A stretch of 6,911 bases of DNA, taken from Actinomycetota bacterium. Its GTDB lineage: Bacteria; Actinomycetota; Actinomycetes; Nanopelagicales; Nanopelagicaceae. Positions 1 through 6,051 of this stretch are shown one piece after another. The notes under the pieces are model-generated. The model did no database searches and had not been told where the DNA came from. It was given only the letters and a program-made list of their open reading frames with translations. The stretch spans positions 1 through 6,911 of the forward strand of contig SXMA01000030.1 of NCBI GenBank assembly GCA_005777515.1, read 5' to 3'. Position 1 is the first letter of the stretch; each line of letters starts with the position of its first letter. The position numbers and the translations under genes were made by a program.

Positions 1-1303
1 CGAGTATCTAGGTGAGACGGTTCAAGTAATTCCTCATATCACCAATGAGATTAAAGAGCGCATTCGTGCAATGGCAGCTCCCGATATAGATCTAGTCATT
101 ACTGAAATTGGTGGAACTGTTGGCGATATTGAATCCCTGCCTTTTTTAGAGGCAGCACGGCAGATCAGACAAGAAGTTGGTAGAGATAACGTCTTTTATC
201 TCCATGTTTCACTGGTTCCATACATCGGCCCATCAGGGGAGTTAAAGACAAAGCCAACACAGCACTCAGTCCAAGCTCTCCGCTCTATTGGAATATCTCC
301 AGATGGCATTGTTCTTCGCTCAGATCGAGCAATCCCGCAAGGTGTGAAGAAGAAGATATCGTTGATGTGCGATGTTGATTTAGAAGCTGTAGTTGCAGCA
401 GTTGATGCTCCATCAATTTATGACATCCCAAAAGTGCTTCATAGCGAAGGACTTGACTCCTATATTGTCAGAAGGCTTGATCTAAAGGCCCATGAAGTTA
501 AATGGGGGCAATGGGATTCACTACTTGAGCGAGTGCATAACCCTGCCCATAGCCTAAAGGTTGCTTTAGTCGGCAAGTATGTTGATCTTCCAGATGCTTA
601 CCTATCAGTGACTGAAGCGCTAAGAGCTGGCGGCTTTGCTAATAACGCTAGGGTTGAAATCAAATGGGTTGCAAGTGATGAATGCGCAACAGAGGCTGGA
701 GCAAAAGCAAATCTAAGTCAGGTAGATGCTATCTGCGTCCCTGGAGGTTTTGGAGTAAGAGGGATAGAAGGAAAGCTCGGAGCTCTTAAGTATGCAAGGG
801 AAAATAAGATTCCAGCCCTAGGCCTTTGTCTAGGTCTGCAATGTATGGTCATCGAGATAGCTAGAAATATCCTCGGTTTAAAGCGGGCTAACTCTGCTGA
901 ATTCGACCCAGATACTGATGCGCCAGTTATTGCAACTATGGCAAGTCAGGTAAAAATCGTTAATGGCGAGGCTGATATGGGTGGAACGATGCGCCTTGGT
1001 CTCTATAAAGCAATTCTTGCCAAAGGCTCAATTGTTGAGAGTTGTTACCAAGCCCCTGAGATATCAGAGCGCCATAGACATCGCTATGAAGTAAATAACT
1101 CTTATCGGGCAGAATTAAGTAAAGCTGGTTTGGTCTTTAGCGGTACATCGCCAGATGAGAATTTAGTTGAATTTGTTGAGCTTCCAAGAGAGATCCATCC
1201 ATTTTATGTGGGCACTCAAGCTCACCCAGAATTTAGATCAAGGCCGACTAGAGCCCATCCACTCTTTGCTGGCCTAATTAAGGCCGCGCTAGAACGTGGA
1301 TGA
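1..1303 (+). CDS. pyrG: CTP synthase, 5'-truncated by the window edge
   Basis: Cytosolic glutamine amidotransferase that makes CTP from UTP, ATP and glutamine, the last step of de novo pyrimidine nucleotide synthesis. The frame is open from base 2, so the gene starts upstream; 433 residues are visible, and comparison with E. coli PyrG (545 residues) suggests about 105 are missing. The ATG at 71 is internal: the residues before it ([14 protein letters not shown]) are typical PyrG sequence. Visible landmarks: the synthetase-domain motif [11 protein letters not shown] (from base 104), whose Glu corresponds to the Mg/ATP-binding E140 of E. coli; the class-I glutaminase domain with PGGFGVRG; the nucleophile Cys in GLCLGLQ (codon at 827); and the His/Glu pair in AHPEF (about 1223). 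No key residue is missing. The stop overlaps the start of xerD by 8 bp, implying co-transcription and coupled translation. Any C-tract attenuator would lie outside the window. Confidence 0.97.
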   Translation, partial: EYLGETVQVIPHITNEIKERIRAMAAPDIDLVITEIGGTVGDIESLPFLEAARQIRQEVGRDNVFYLHVSLVPYIGPSGELKTKPTQHSVQALRSIGISPDGIVLRSDRAIPQGVKKKISLMCDVDLEAVVAAVDAPSIYDIPKVLHSEGLDSYIVRRLDLKAHEVKWGQWDSLLERVHNPAHSLKVALVGKYVDLPDAYLSVTEALRAGGFANNARVEIKWVASDECATEAGAKANLSQVDAICVPGGFGVRGIEGKLGALKYARENKIPALGLCLGLQCMVIEIARNILGLKRANSAEFDPDTDAPVIATMASQVKIVNGEADMGGTMRLGLYKAILAKGSIVESCYQAPEISERHRHRYEVNNSYRAELSKAGLVFSGTSPDENLVEFVELPREIHPFYVGTQAHPEFRSRPTRAHPLFAGLIKAALERG

Positions 1304-2204
1304 TAGATCCTCGATTGAAACATTCCTCAATCACTGCGCAATAGAGCGAGGACTGGCTAAGAATACTCTTTCATCTTATAGAAGAGATTTAGAAAAGTTT
1401 CTAAATTATCTAAGCCGAAATCAGAAAACACTTGTTAGTATCACGGCAAGTGATGTAGCTGCCTTTCTCCACACTCTAAGAGCAGCGAATCTAAACGAGT
1501 CAAGTATCGCTAGAAATGCTGTCGCTTTGAGAAGTCTCTTTGCATTTCTAGCCAAAGAAAGTGGCATCGAAAGTATTGCCAAAGAGATTCTTGTACCAAG
1601 GAGTACTAAGCGATTGCCTAAAGCCTTAAGTATTGATCAGATTGCAGCACTGATTAATAGTTGCGCCGATGACTCATCTGGAATAAGAGATAGGGCGATA
1701 TTGGAGTTGCTCTATGCAACGGGGGCGAGGGTGAGCGAGGTAATTGCTCTTAATCGATCTGATATTTCCCAAAATAGCCAAGAGGGCGTTGAAGCAATAA
1801 CTATTCGAGTCCGAGGCAAGGGGGGAAAGGAGCGTTTAGTTCCGGTTGGAAGCTATGCCAGATTGGCACTTGATCAGTATCTAACGAGATCTCGTCCGGT
1901 CTTTGCTAAGAATCTAAGAGAAGAAGCCCTCTTTCTCAATGAGAAGAGAGGAACTCGTCTTTCACGCCAGAGCGCCTGGCAGATTGTTATTGATGCAGCA
2001 AAGAGATCGGGCCTAGATGAGGCGGTCTCTCCGCATGGTTTTAGGCACTCTTTTGCTACCCATCTGCTTGATGGGGGAGCAGATATTAGGGTGGTGCAAG
2101 AACTATTGGGACATGCCTCAGTGACAACTACGCAGATTTATACCTTGGTAACTATTGATAAATTGCGTGAGAGCTATGCAAGCGCTCACCCAAGATCGAA
2201 GTAG
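1296..2204 (+). CDS. xerD: Tyrosine recombinase XerD
   Basis: Site-specific recombinase that, with XerC, resolves chromosome dimers at dif near the terminus during division. It has 302 residues, the usual length. An N-terminal SAM-like core-binding domain covers about 5-90 and the catalytic domain about 105-298. All catalytic residues are seen: R145 (ATGARVSE), K175 (RGKGGKER), H247 and R250 (HGFRH), H273 (LLGHAS) and the nucleophile Y282 (QIYT). XerD rather than XerC is inferred from its place after pyrG, since the two paralogues are hard to tell apart by motifs. The GTG start lies inside the end of pyrG with no strong Shine-Dalgarno, so translation is probably coupled. The NUDIX hydrolase gene that sits between pyrG and xerD in M. 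tuberculosis is absent. The gene ends 2 bp from a convergent gene. Confidence 0.95.
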   Translation: MDDRSSIETFLNHCAIERGLAKNTLSSYRRDLEKFLNYLSRNQKTLVSITASDVAAFLHTLRAANLNESSIARNAVALRSLFAFLAKESGIESIAKEILVPRSTKRLPKALSIDQIAALINSCADDSSGIRDRAILELLYATGARVSEVIALNRSDISQNSQEGVEAITIRVRGKGGKERLVPVGSYARLALDQYLTRSRPVFAKNLREEALFLNEKRGTRLSRQSAWQIVIDAAKRSGLDEAVSPHGFRHSFATHLLDGGADIRVVQELLGHASVTTTQIYTLVTIDKLRESYASAHPRSK

Positions 2205-2206
2205 AG

Positions 2207-2623
2207 CTATCTACCTCTAAGTCTTCTAGCAATAATTGATTGATCACCTTTTGCCTCTAAATCTGCAATAACAATTGCAAGAGATTCACGAACGATTCGA
2301 CCTCTATCAACTGCAAGACCAAGATCTCCTCTTAAGTGAAGTCTTGCTTGCTCTAGATCAAAGAGTTCTTCAGGAGATAGATAAACAGTAATTTTCTCAT
2401 CGTGTTTCTCACGTCCGGATGGTCCTTTATCTAAGCCAGTTGCGCGACGTCTTGGGGTCTGTCTAACGCCAGTTGACTTTGGAGCAGCTTTTGCAACGGT
2501 GGCCGTTGTTGGGCGGTTGGTATGAGCAACTTCAACCTCTTCAACGCTTTGATCTGGAACAGCGCTTAGAGTTGTCTTTCTAAACAACTCATCTGCTCCA
2601 GGCAAACTAATACGTCTTGTCAT
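2207..2623 (-). CDS. Basic protein with C-terminal ribbon-helix-helix-like domain, candidate ParA partner or repressor
   Basis: Product of 138 residues, not recognised as a named protein. Residues 1-17 (MTRRISLPGADELFRKT) look like a short ordered or docking segment. Residues 18-75 are rich in T, A, P, S and R and probably disordered, with a basic patch PRRR at 57-60. Residues 77-122 resemble a ribbon-helix-helix fold of the CopG/Arc class: strand KITVYLS, a helix about 84-98, then RGRIVRESLAIVIADL as second helix. The tail IIARRLRGR is basic. The start is well fixed: ATG overlaps the parA stop as ATGA, and a GGAGGGG Shine-Dalgarno sits 5 bases before it. Being downstream of and coupled to parA suggests a DNA-binding partner (as ParG is to ParF) or an autorepressor. 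DNA binding and ParA interaction are inference; the existence of the gene is well supported by context. Confidence 0.82.
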   Translation of the reverse strand: MTRRISLPGADELFRKTTLSAVPDQSVEEVEVAHTNRPTTATVAKAAPKSTGVRQTPRRRATGLDKGPSGREKHDEKITVYLSPEELFDLEQARLHLRGDLGLAVDRGRIVRESLAIVIADLEAKGDQSIIARRLRGR

Positions 2624-3537
2624 CGAACCCCTCCATTGGCAATTATTTCCCTTGCAAGTCTGCGATAAGAAGCAGCTCCAACTGAGGAGCTGGCATAGGA
2701 AGTTATTGGCTCGCCTGCAACGGTTGTCTCTGGGAATCTAACGGTTCTAGCAATTGTGGTATCAAATACTTGAGTTGGGAAGGCTTCACTGATTCGCTCT
2801 AAAACCTCGCGACTATGAACAGTTTTTCTATCAAACATAGTTGGCAAGATTCCGAGAAGCTCAATCTCAGGGTTGGTATTGGCCTTTACTTTCTTGATGA
2901 TGTCATCAAGGAGAGCTACACCTCTAAGCGCAAAATACTCACATTCCAGGGGCACTAGAACCCAGTGCGATGCGGTGAGGGCATTAACAGTTAGAAGGCC
3001 AAGTGATGGCTGGCAATCAATGAGAATGACATCGTAGAAGTCAGTTACTGTGGAGAGGACGCGCTTTAGAATCTTTTCGCGAGCGATGACATTTACCAAG
3101 CCACCTTCAGCGCCAGATAAATCCTCATGAGCTGGGATCATATCCACCCCAGGAACGCTGGTTTTTAGAAGGAAATCTGAAACCTGCGTTGATTCATCCA
3201 TAAGCAGGTTGTAGACAGATCCTTCGATATCTCTGGTTGAAACATTAAGGCCAATCGAGAGTGAGTGTTGTGGATCAAAATCAATTAGAAGAACTCGTCT
3301 TCCAAGTTCTGCAAAAGCAGCGCCGAGATTAATCGTTGTTGTGGTTTTTCCAACTCCGCCTTTTTGATTAACAACGGAAATTATCTTGGCATTGCCATGT
3401 TCAATTAATGGCGCTGGATAAGCAAAATCCTTAGCAGGCTTTCCCAATACTGATGATGATGTGACAATTTCGGAATCTGCTTTTGAAAATGTCGATTTAG
3501 CGTTCAAGCGAGATATCTCTGAAGCACTTTTTGCCAT
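2620..3537 (-). CDS. parA: ParA/Soj-family ATPase, probable PldP counterpart
   Basis: Deviant-Walker ATPase of the ParA/MinD superfamily, which in general position DNA or protein cargo by ATP-dependent dimerisation on the nucleoid. It has 305 residues. About 50 residues of low-complexity N-terminus precede the core. The core shows the deviant Walker A KGGVGKTT (59-66, signature K59 and K64), the Walker A' DFDPQ (86-90) and Walker B ILIDCQPSLG (D174). No helix-turn-helix precedes the ATPase, so it is the small chromosomal type. No parB is adjacent, and in Actinobacteria the true parAB pair lies near oriC; this position beside scpAB matches the orphan ParA PldP of C. glutamicum (Rv1708 in M. 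tuberculosis). Here it runs opposite to scpA. The ATG has no Shine-Dalgarno but a TAAAGT hexamer at -12 to -7, suggesting a leaderless mRNA. Function in division or segregation is inferred from the family. Confidence 0.93.
   Translation of the reverse strand: MAKSASEISRLNAKSTFSKADSEIVTSSSVLGKPAKDFAYPAPLIEHGNAKIISVVNQKGGVGKTTTTINLGAAFAELGRRVLLIDFDPQHSLSIGLNVSTRDIEGSVYNLLMDESTQVSDFLLKTSVPGVDMIPAHEDLSGAEGGLVNVIAREKILKRVLSTVTDFYDVILIDCQPSLGLLTVNALTASHWVLVPLECEYFALRGVALLDDIIKKVKANTNPEIELLGILPTMFDRKTVHSREVLERISEAFPTQVFDTTIARTVRFPETTVAGEPITSYASSSVGAASYRRLAREIIANGGVR
2628..2634 (-). promoter_or_regulatory. Shine-Dalgarno of the RHH-like gene
   Basis: On the minus strand GGAGGGG lies 5-11 bases before the ATG at 2623, inside the last codons of parA. 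It is the clearest ribosome binding site in the window and fixes the start at the ATGA overlap. It also shows that this gene can initiate by itself as well as by coupling to parA. Confidence 0.7.
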
Positions 3538-3543
3538 GGCCAG

Positions 3544-3549
3544 ACTTTA
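3544..3549 (-). promoter_or_regulatory. Putative -10 element of parA (leaderless)
   Basis: Minus-strand hexamer TAAAGT fits the actinobacterial -10 pattern TANNNT and occupies -12 to -7 relative to the A of the parA ATG. That is the spacing expected if transcription starts at the ATG itself. No Shine-Dalgarno lies before the start, which agrees. No convincing -35 is visible. Confidence 0.45.
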
Positions 3550-3558
3550 ACCACCGCT

Positions 3559-3568
3559 TATCGCGATA
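3559..3568. promoter_or_regulatory. 10-bp perfect palindrome in divergent promoter, candidate operator
   Basis: TATCGCGATA is a perfect inverted repeat about 5 bp from the midpoint of the 62-bp parA/scpA intergenic region, between the two putative -10 elements. A protein bound here could control both directions. The RHH-like protein encoded in the parA unit is the obvious candidate, by analogy with autoregulating RHH partition proteins; that link is inference. Confidence 0.35.
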
Positions 3569-3584
3569 TTGGCTGCGACACGCT

Positions 3585-3590
3585 TAGACT
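3585..3590 (+). promoter_or_regulatory. Putative -10 element of scpA
   Basis: TAGACT fits TANNNT and lies at -15 to -10 before the scpA ATG at 3600, so the mRNA would be leaderless or carry only about 3 leader bases. No Shine-Dalgarno is present upstream of this ATG. No recognisable -35 is seen. Confidence 0.35.
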
Positions 3591-3599
3591 TGCCAGACT

Positions 3600-4508
3600 A
3601 TGAATGAAGTTTCTGCGCAACCCTCAAGTAATACTTTAGGTACTCCGGCGCAAAATCTGAGCGAAGGACGAGTCGCGGGCTTTTCAGTTCATCTAGAAAA
3701 CTTTGATGGACCTTTTGACTTACTGCTTCAACTTATCTCAAGACATCGAATGGATATCACCGATGTCGCAATTGCCACAGTAACCGATGAATTTATCAGC
3801 TACATTCGCGAACTTGAGAAAACTGAAGCTGGCTGGAAATTAGATCACGCCAGCGAATTCGTAGTTGTTGCCGCTACTTTATTGGACCTTAAAGCAGCTC
3901 GACTATTGCCATCTGGTCAGATTGATGATGAGGAAGATCTCGCACTTCTTGAAGCTCGCGATCTCCTCTTTGCTCGCCTTTTGCAGTATCGCGCCTTCAA
4001 GGAGATTGCATCCATTTTGTCGGAGCGCATCATTGAACAAGAAAAGACCTTCGCCCGTTCAGTCTCACTCGACCCAGTCTTTGCAGCTCTTCTGCCTGAA
4101 GTTTTAATTGGCGTTACGCCAGAGAGATTTGCCGCTATCGCAAACCGAGTTCTAACCCCTAAAACCGCGCCAACCCTCTCGGTTGAGCATCTCCATCTGC
4201 CGCTAGTTAGTGTGGCCGCTGAGGCCCTAGGGGTGGTATCGGCCTTAAGAAGGCTTAAAACAATGAGTTTTAGGGCCTTGGTAAGTGATGCGGCAAATAC
4301 CTTAGTTGTGGTTGCTAGATTCCTAGCTCTTCTTGAACTCTTCAAAGAGGGCTCAGTCAGATTTGAGCAGGTAGTTGCTTTAGGAGAGCTACAGATAACC
4401 TGGATTGGAAGCGTTGAAGGTGAAATTAGAGTCAGTGATGAGTTTGATCGCCCAGCTCTAGTTGAATCAGGCGATGATGGGGTAGAAGAAGGGGGCGAAA
4501 ATGTCTAA
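3600..4508 (+). CDS. scpA: Segregation and condensation protein ScpA (kleisin)
   Basis: Kleisin subunit of the SMC-ScpAB condensin: it bridges the SMC neck and head and binds a ScpB dimer, organising and separating newly replicated chromosomes. It has 302 residues. After about 26 variable residues comes the signature FSVHLENFDGPFDLLLQLI (28-46), then the helical SMC-neck-binding domain to about 105 (TLLDLKAARLLP), an acidic and helical linker, and a C-terminal winged helix about 222-270 (VVARFLALLELFKEGSVRFEQ). The C-terminal tail is acidic (GDDGVEEGG). The start is the first ATG of the frame, with a second, out-of-frame ATG 4 bases on. The gene diverges from parA and overlaps scpB by 8 bp, so the two subunits are probably made together. 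Confidence 0.96.
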   Translation: MNEVSAQPSSNTLGTPAQNLSEGRVAGFSVHLENFDGPFDLLLQLISRHRMDITDVAIATVTDEFISYIRELEKTEAGWKLDHASEFVVVAATLLDLKAARLLPSGQIDDEEDLALLEARDLLFARLLQYRAFKEIASILSERIIEQEKTFARSVSLDPVFAALLPEVLIGVTPERFAAIANRVLTPKTAPTLSVEHLHLPLVSVAAEALGVVSALRRLKTMSFRALVSDAANTLVVVARFLALLELFKEGSVRFEQVVALGELQITWIGSVEGEIRVSDEFDRPALVESGDDGVEEGGENV

Positions 4509-5058
4509 TCGCGAACTGGAACGTTCAATTGAGGCGATCTTGATGGTTGTCGAAGAACCCGTCTCAGAAGTAGTTCTCGCTCAGATAATCGAAGCTCCGA
4601 CAGAGCAGATCCTAGAAGCGCTCAATGCCCTTGCAGTCTCCTATGAAGAGCAGGCGCGCGGCTTTACCCTGAAACAGATTTCCGGCGGGTGGCGTTTTTA
4701 TAGCCATCCTGACTTGGCGCCATTGGTCGAGAAATTCGTCTTAGATGGCCAGCAAGCGAAGCTCACACAAGCAGCTCTGGAAACACTTGCTGTGATTGCT
4801 TATCGCCAACCGATTTCAAGGGCTCGAGTCTCTGCAATCCGCGGGGTTAATGTTGAGGCAGTTATGAAAACGCTAGTCACCAGAGGGCTAGTGGAGGAGT
4901 GCGGCATCGAGCATGAAACTGGAGCAATCCTTTATCGAACTACCCATTACTTCTTGGAGAGAATCGGGCTCAATCGCGTCGAAGATCTTCCCGCTCTAGC
5001 GCCATTCCTACCCAATATCGACGGCTTAGATGAGGTAATTGCTTCTCTTACTGAGTGA
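4501..5058 (+). CDS. scpB: Segregation and condensation protein ScpB
   Basis: Second non-SMC subunit of the bacterial condensin, a KITE-type protein that dimerises and binds the central part of ScpA. It has 185 residues with two winged-helix domains, about 5-82 and 88-165. The best preserved block is LAVIAYRQPISRARVSAIRGVNVEAVMKTL, in parts at 96-125, followed by GLVEECG and the C-terminal LYRTTHYFLERIGL typical of the family. The start is set by AAGGGGG at 4489-4495, 5 bases before the ATG, lying within the scpA end. The 8-bp overlap with scpA and the 15-bp gap to rluB indicate one operon. Nothing is missing relative to the family. Confidence 0.96.
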   Translation: MSNRELERSIEAILMVVEEPVSEVVLAQIIEAPTEQILEALNALAVSYEEQARGFTLKQISGGWRFYSHPDLAPLVEKFVLDGQQAKLTQAALETLAVIAYRQPISRARVSAIRGVNVEAVMKTLVTRGLVEECGIEHETGAILYRTTHYFLERIGLNRVEDLPALAPFLPNIDGLDEVIASLTE

Positions 5059-5073
5059 GTAGGATGGGCCGTT

Positions 5074-5769
5074 ATGGCCGATCTTGTAAGACTTCAAAAG
5101 TATATGGCCGATTGTGGCGTAGCTAGCCGTAGAGCCTGCGAAGAACTCATCGAGCAGGGCCGTGTGAAGGTTGATGGCAAAGTAATCCGCACTCAGGGAC
5201 TCAAAATAGACCCGATAAAGACTAAAGTTGAAGTTGATAATGAAACAATTACTGTAGTAAAGACCAAAACTTACCTCGCGTTTCATAAACCTTTAGGTGT
5301 TTTGTCCACCATGTCAGACCCAGAAGGTCGCCCCTGTCTAAGTGATTATTTTCTTGACTGGCAGGAACGCCTATTTCATGTCGGGCGCTTAGATAAAGAG
5401 AGTGAAGGCCTAATCATTGTCACCAATGACGGTCAATGGGCTCATGAAGCCACACATCCATCTTTTGAGGTTAAGAAAACCTATCTGGTTGCCACAGAGG
5501 AAACTCTGCCCAGGGCAGCATTTGATCTTCTCTCTAGGGGGGTTGAATTAGATGATGGTTTAGCTCGCCCTTTGGCAGTCAACCGTTTCGGAGGTTTTAT
5601 CGAAATCGTCATCCATGAAGGAAGAAATCATGTAGTTAGAAGAATCTTTGATGAAATTGGGTTTCCAGTTACTCGCTTGATCAGAACAGCCTTTGGCTCG
5701 ATAAAGCTGGGGGAGCTACCTAGTGGCAAATGGCGAGCTCTGAATGAAGTTGAAATAACAAATCTATAA
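5074..5769 (+). CDS. rluB: 23S rRNA pseudouridine synthase, RsuA/RluB family
   Basis: Isomerises a uridine of large-subunit rRNA to pseudouridine; E. coli RluB acts at position 2605 of 23S rRNA. It has 231 residues. An S4 RNA-binding domain covers about 5-50 (RLQKYMADCGVASRRACEELI, split here as 6-26), followed by the catalytic domain with FHKPLGVLST (70-79) and the motif HVGRLDKESEGLIIVTNDG, whose D107 is the catalytic aspartate. The C-terminal blocks EGRNHVVRRIFDEIG and RTAFGSI are typical. RluB rather than RsuA is chosen because this scpAB-linked gene is the actinobacterial RluB. An AGGA at 5061-5064 sits 9 bases before the ATG; an ATG at 5064 is out of frame. The last gene of the scpAB unit; the following 282 bp are non-coding. 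Confidence 0.94.
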   Translation: MADLVRLQKYMADCGVASRRACEELIEQGRVKVDGKVIRTQGLKIDPIKTKVEVDNETITVVKTKTYLAFHKPLGVLSTMSDPEGRPCLSDYFLDWQERLFHVGRLDKESEGLIIVTNDGQWAHEATHPSFEVKKTYLVATEETLPRAAFDLLSRGVELDDGLARPLAVNRFGGFIEIVIHEGRNHVVRRIFDEIGFPVTRLIRTAFGSIKLGELPSGKWRALNEVEITNL

Positions 5770-5864
5770 ATAGTTAAAGCGTTTTATACTTTTAACCATT
5801 TATATACAATCGTGAATACTGCTTTATCGATATAACGTTTTTTGTAGGAGTCCAAATCATAGAT

Positions 5865-5924
5865 ATGTCGACATTTATGAGCGTTCTTAGTGCCCTAAAA
5901 ATCGATATGTGGTTTTTAGCCTGA
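5865..5924 (+). CDS. Possible 19-codon leader-type ORF (doubtful)
   Basis: ATG at 5865 opens a frame of 19 codons ending in Met-Trp-Phe-Leu-Ala before TGA at 5922. An AGGAG lies at 5846-5850, but 14 bases before the ATG, longer than usual for a ribosome binding site. A -10-like TACAAT at 5805-5810 lies upstream. The Trp and Phe codons (5910-5915) fall in the 3' arm of the hairpin at 5895-5919, and the next genes belong to aromatic amino acid synthesis, so an attenuator leader is conceivable. Against it: only one Trp, two Phe and no Tyr codon, no terminator hairpin, and a separate promoter close to aroH. It may be chance. Confidence 0.15.
   Translation: MSTFMSVLSALKIDMWFLA
5895..5919 (+). other. 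Hairpin, 9-bp stem
   Basis: CTAAAAATC (5895-5903) pairs with GGTTTTTAG (5911-5919) around a 7-base loop, with one U-G pair when read as plus-strand RNA. On the minus strand that pair would be an A-C mismatch, so a plus-strand RNA is favoured. No T run follows, so it is not an intrinsic terminator. Confidence 0.4.
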
Positions 5925-5928
5925 AACC

Positions 5929-5980
5929 CTCTGCCTGCGCAAAATTGTCGATAATCTCGATTGACATCGCTAAAGCAGAG
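5929..5980 (+). other. Longer-range stem CTCTGC / GCAGAG
   Basis: CTCTGC at 5929-5934 is complementary to GCAGAG at 5975-5980, enclosing 40 bases that hold two TCGAT words and a TTGACA. It begins 4 bases after the stop of the possible short ORF. A 6-bp match at this range can be chance; with the hairpin before it, it could form a structured leader. Confidence 0.2.
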
Positions 5981-6039
5981 ATACCCATAAGTCGATAAAA
6001 CACTATAACGGCTTCCCACGGGAGAGAGGGCAAGACGGG

Positions 6040-6045
6040 TAAAAT
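6040..6045 (+). promoter_or_regulatory. Putative -10 element of aroH-tyrA (leaderless)
   Basis: TAAAAT fits TANNNT and occupies -12 to -7 relative to the GTG start of aroH at 6052, the same spacing as at parA. No Shine-Dalgarno precedes the GTG, as expected of a leaderless message. No clear -35 is seen; the upstream 20 bases are purine-rich. Confidence 0.45.
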
Positions 6046-6051
6046 CTGAAA

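Larger units (their letters stand above)
3539..3599 (+). repeat. 8-bp direct repeat GCCAGACT at both ends of the divergent intergenic region
   Basis: GCCAGACT occurs at 3539-3546, next to the parA start, and again at 3592-3599, immediately before the scpA ATG. The copies are 53 bp apart in the same orientation and overlap or adjoin the putative -10 elements. They may be regulatory half-sites, a duplication footprint, or chance. Confidence 0.3.
5825..5998. repeat. Cluster of repeated TCGATA words
   Basis: TCGATA occurs four times: at 5827, 5902, 5948 and 5992. The first two copies share the 8-mer ATCGATAT (5826-5833 and 5901-5908), the first being within the palindrome TATCGATA (5825-5832). 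The last two share GTCGATAA (5947-5954 and 5991-5998). TCGATT at 5957 and TCGACA at 5868 are near matches. A given hexamer is expected well under once in this length, so the cluster may mark a protein-binding region; its meaning is unknown. Confidence 0.4.
5770..6051. other. AT-rich intergenic region between rluB and aroH
   Basis: The longest stretch without a firm gene. The left part (5770-5850) is very AT-rich with several -10-like words (TATACT 5785-5790, TACAAT 5805-5810) and a T6 run at 5838-5843. The middle carries TCGATA repeats, a possible 19-codon ORF and two base-paired elements. The right end is purine-rich and ends in the putative aroH -10. I see no tRNA signature, no GC-rich hairpin followed by a T run, and no riboswitch I recognise. 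Open frames crossing it on the minus strand look non-coding. Confidence 0.7.

Noticed and set aside
2403..2414. parS-like sequence (TGTTTCTCACGT) in the RHH-like gene
   Set aside because: It shares the first half with the parS consensus but the second half does not form the required inverted repeat, and it lies inside coding sequence.
3865..4345. Open frames of 80 aa (plus) and 142 aa (minus) inside scpA
   Set aside because: Both lie wholly within the well-supported scpA frame, are rich in serine, arginine and alanine in a way typical of shadow frames, and match no family I recognise.
5026..5286. 86-aa minus-strand frame over the start of rluB
   Set aside because: Antisense to the S4 domain of RluB, with no ribosome binding site or recognisable domain.
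5773..5796. Intrinsic terminator after rluB (GTTAAAG paired with CTTTTAAC)
   Set aside because: The stem is short, almost all A-T with a bulge, and no T run follows; the T6 run at 5838 lacks a stable stem before it.
5780..5850. dif-like recombination site near xerD in the AT-rich gap
   Set aside because: No pair of XerC/XerD half-sites with a 6-bp centre could be aligned; xerD is not normally next to dif in Actinobacteria.
5961..5966. Perfect TTGACA -35 box upstream of aroH
   Set aside because: No TANNNT hexamer lies 15-18 bases downstream, so no complete promoter can be built on it.
6020..6039. G-quadruplex in the purine-rich stretch before aroH
   Set aside because: Only three GGG runs are present (6020, 6028, 6037); a fourth is missing nearby.
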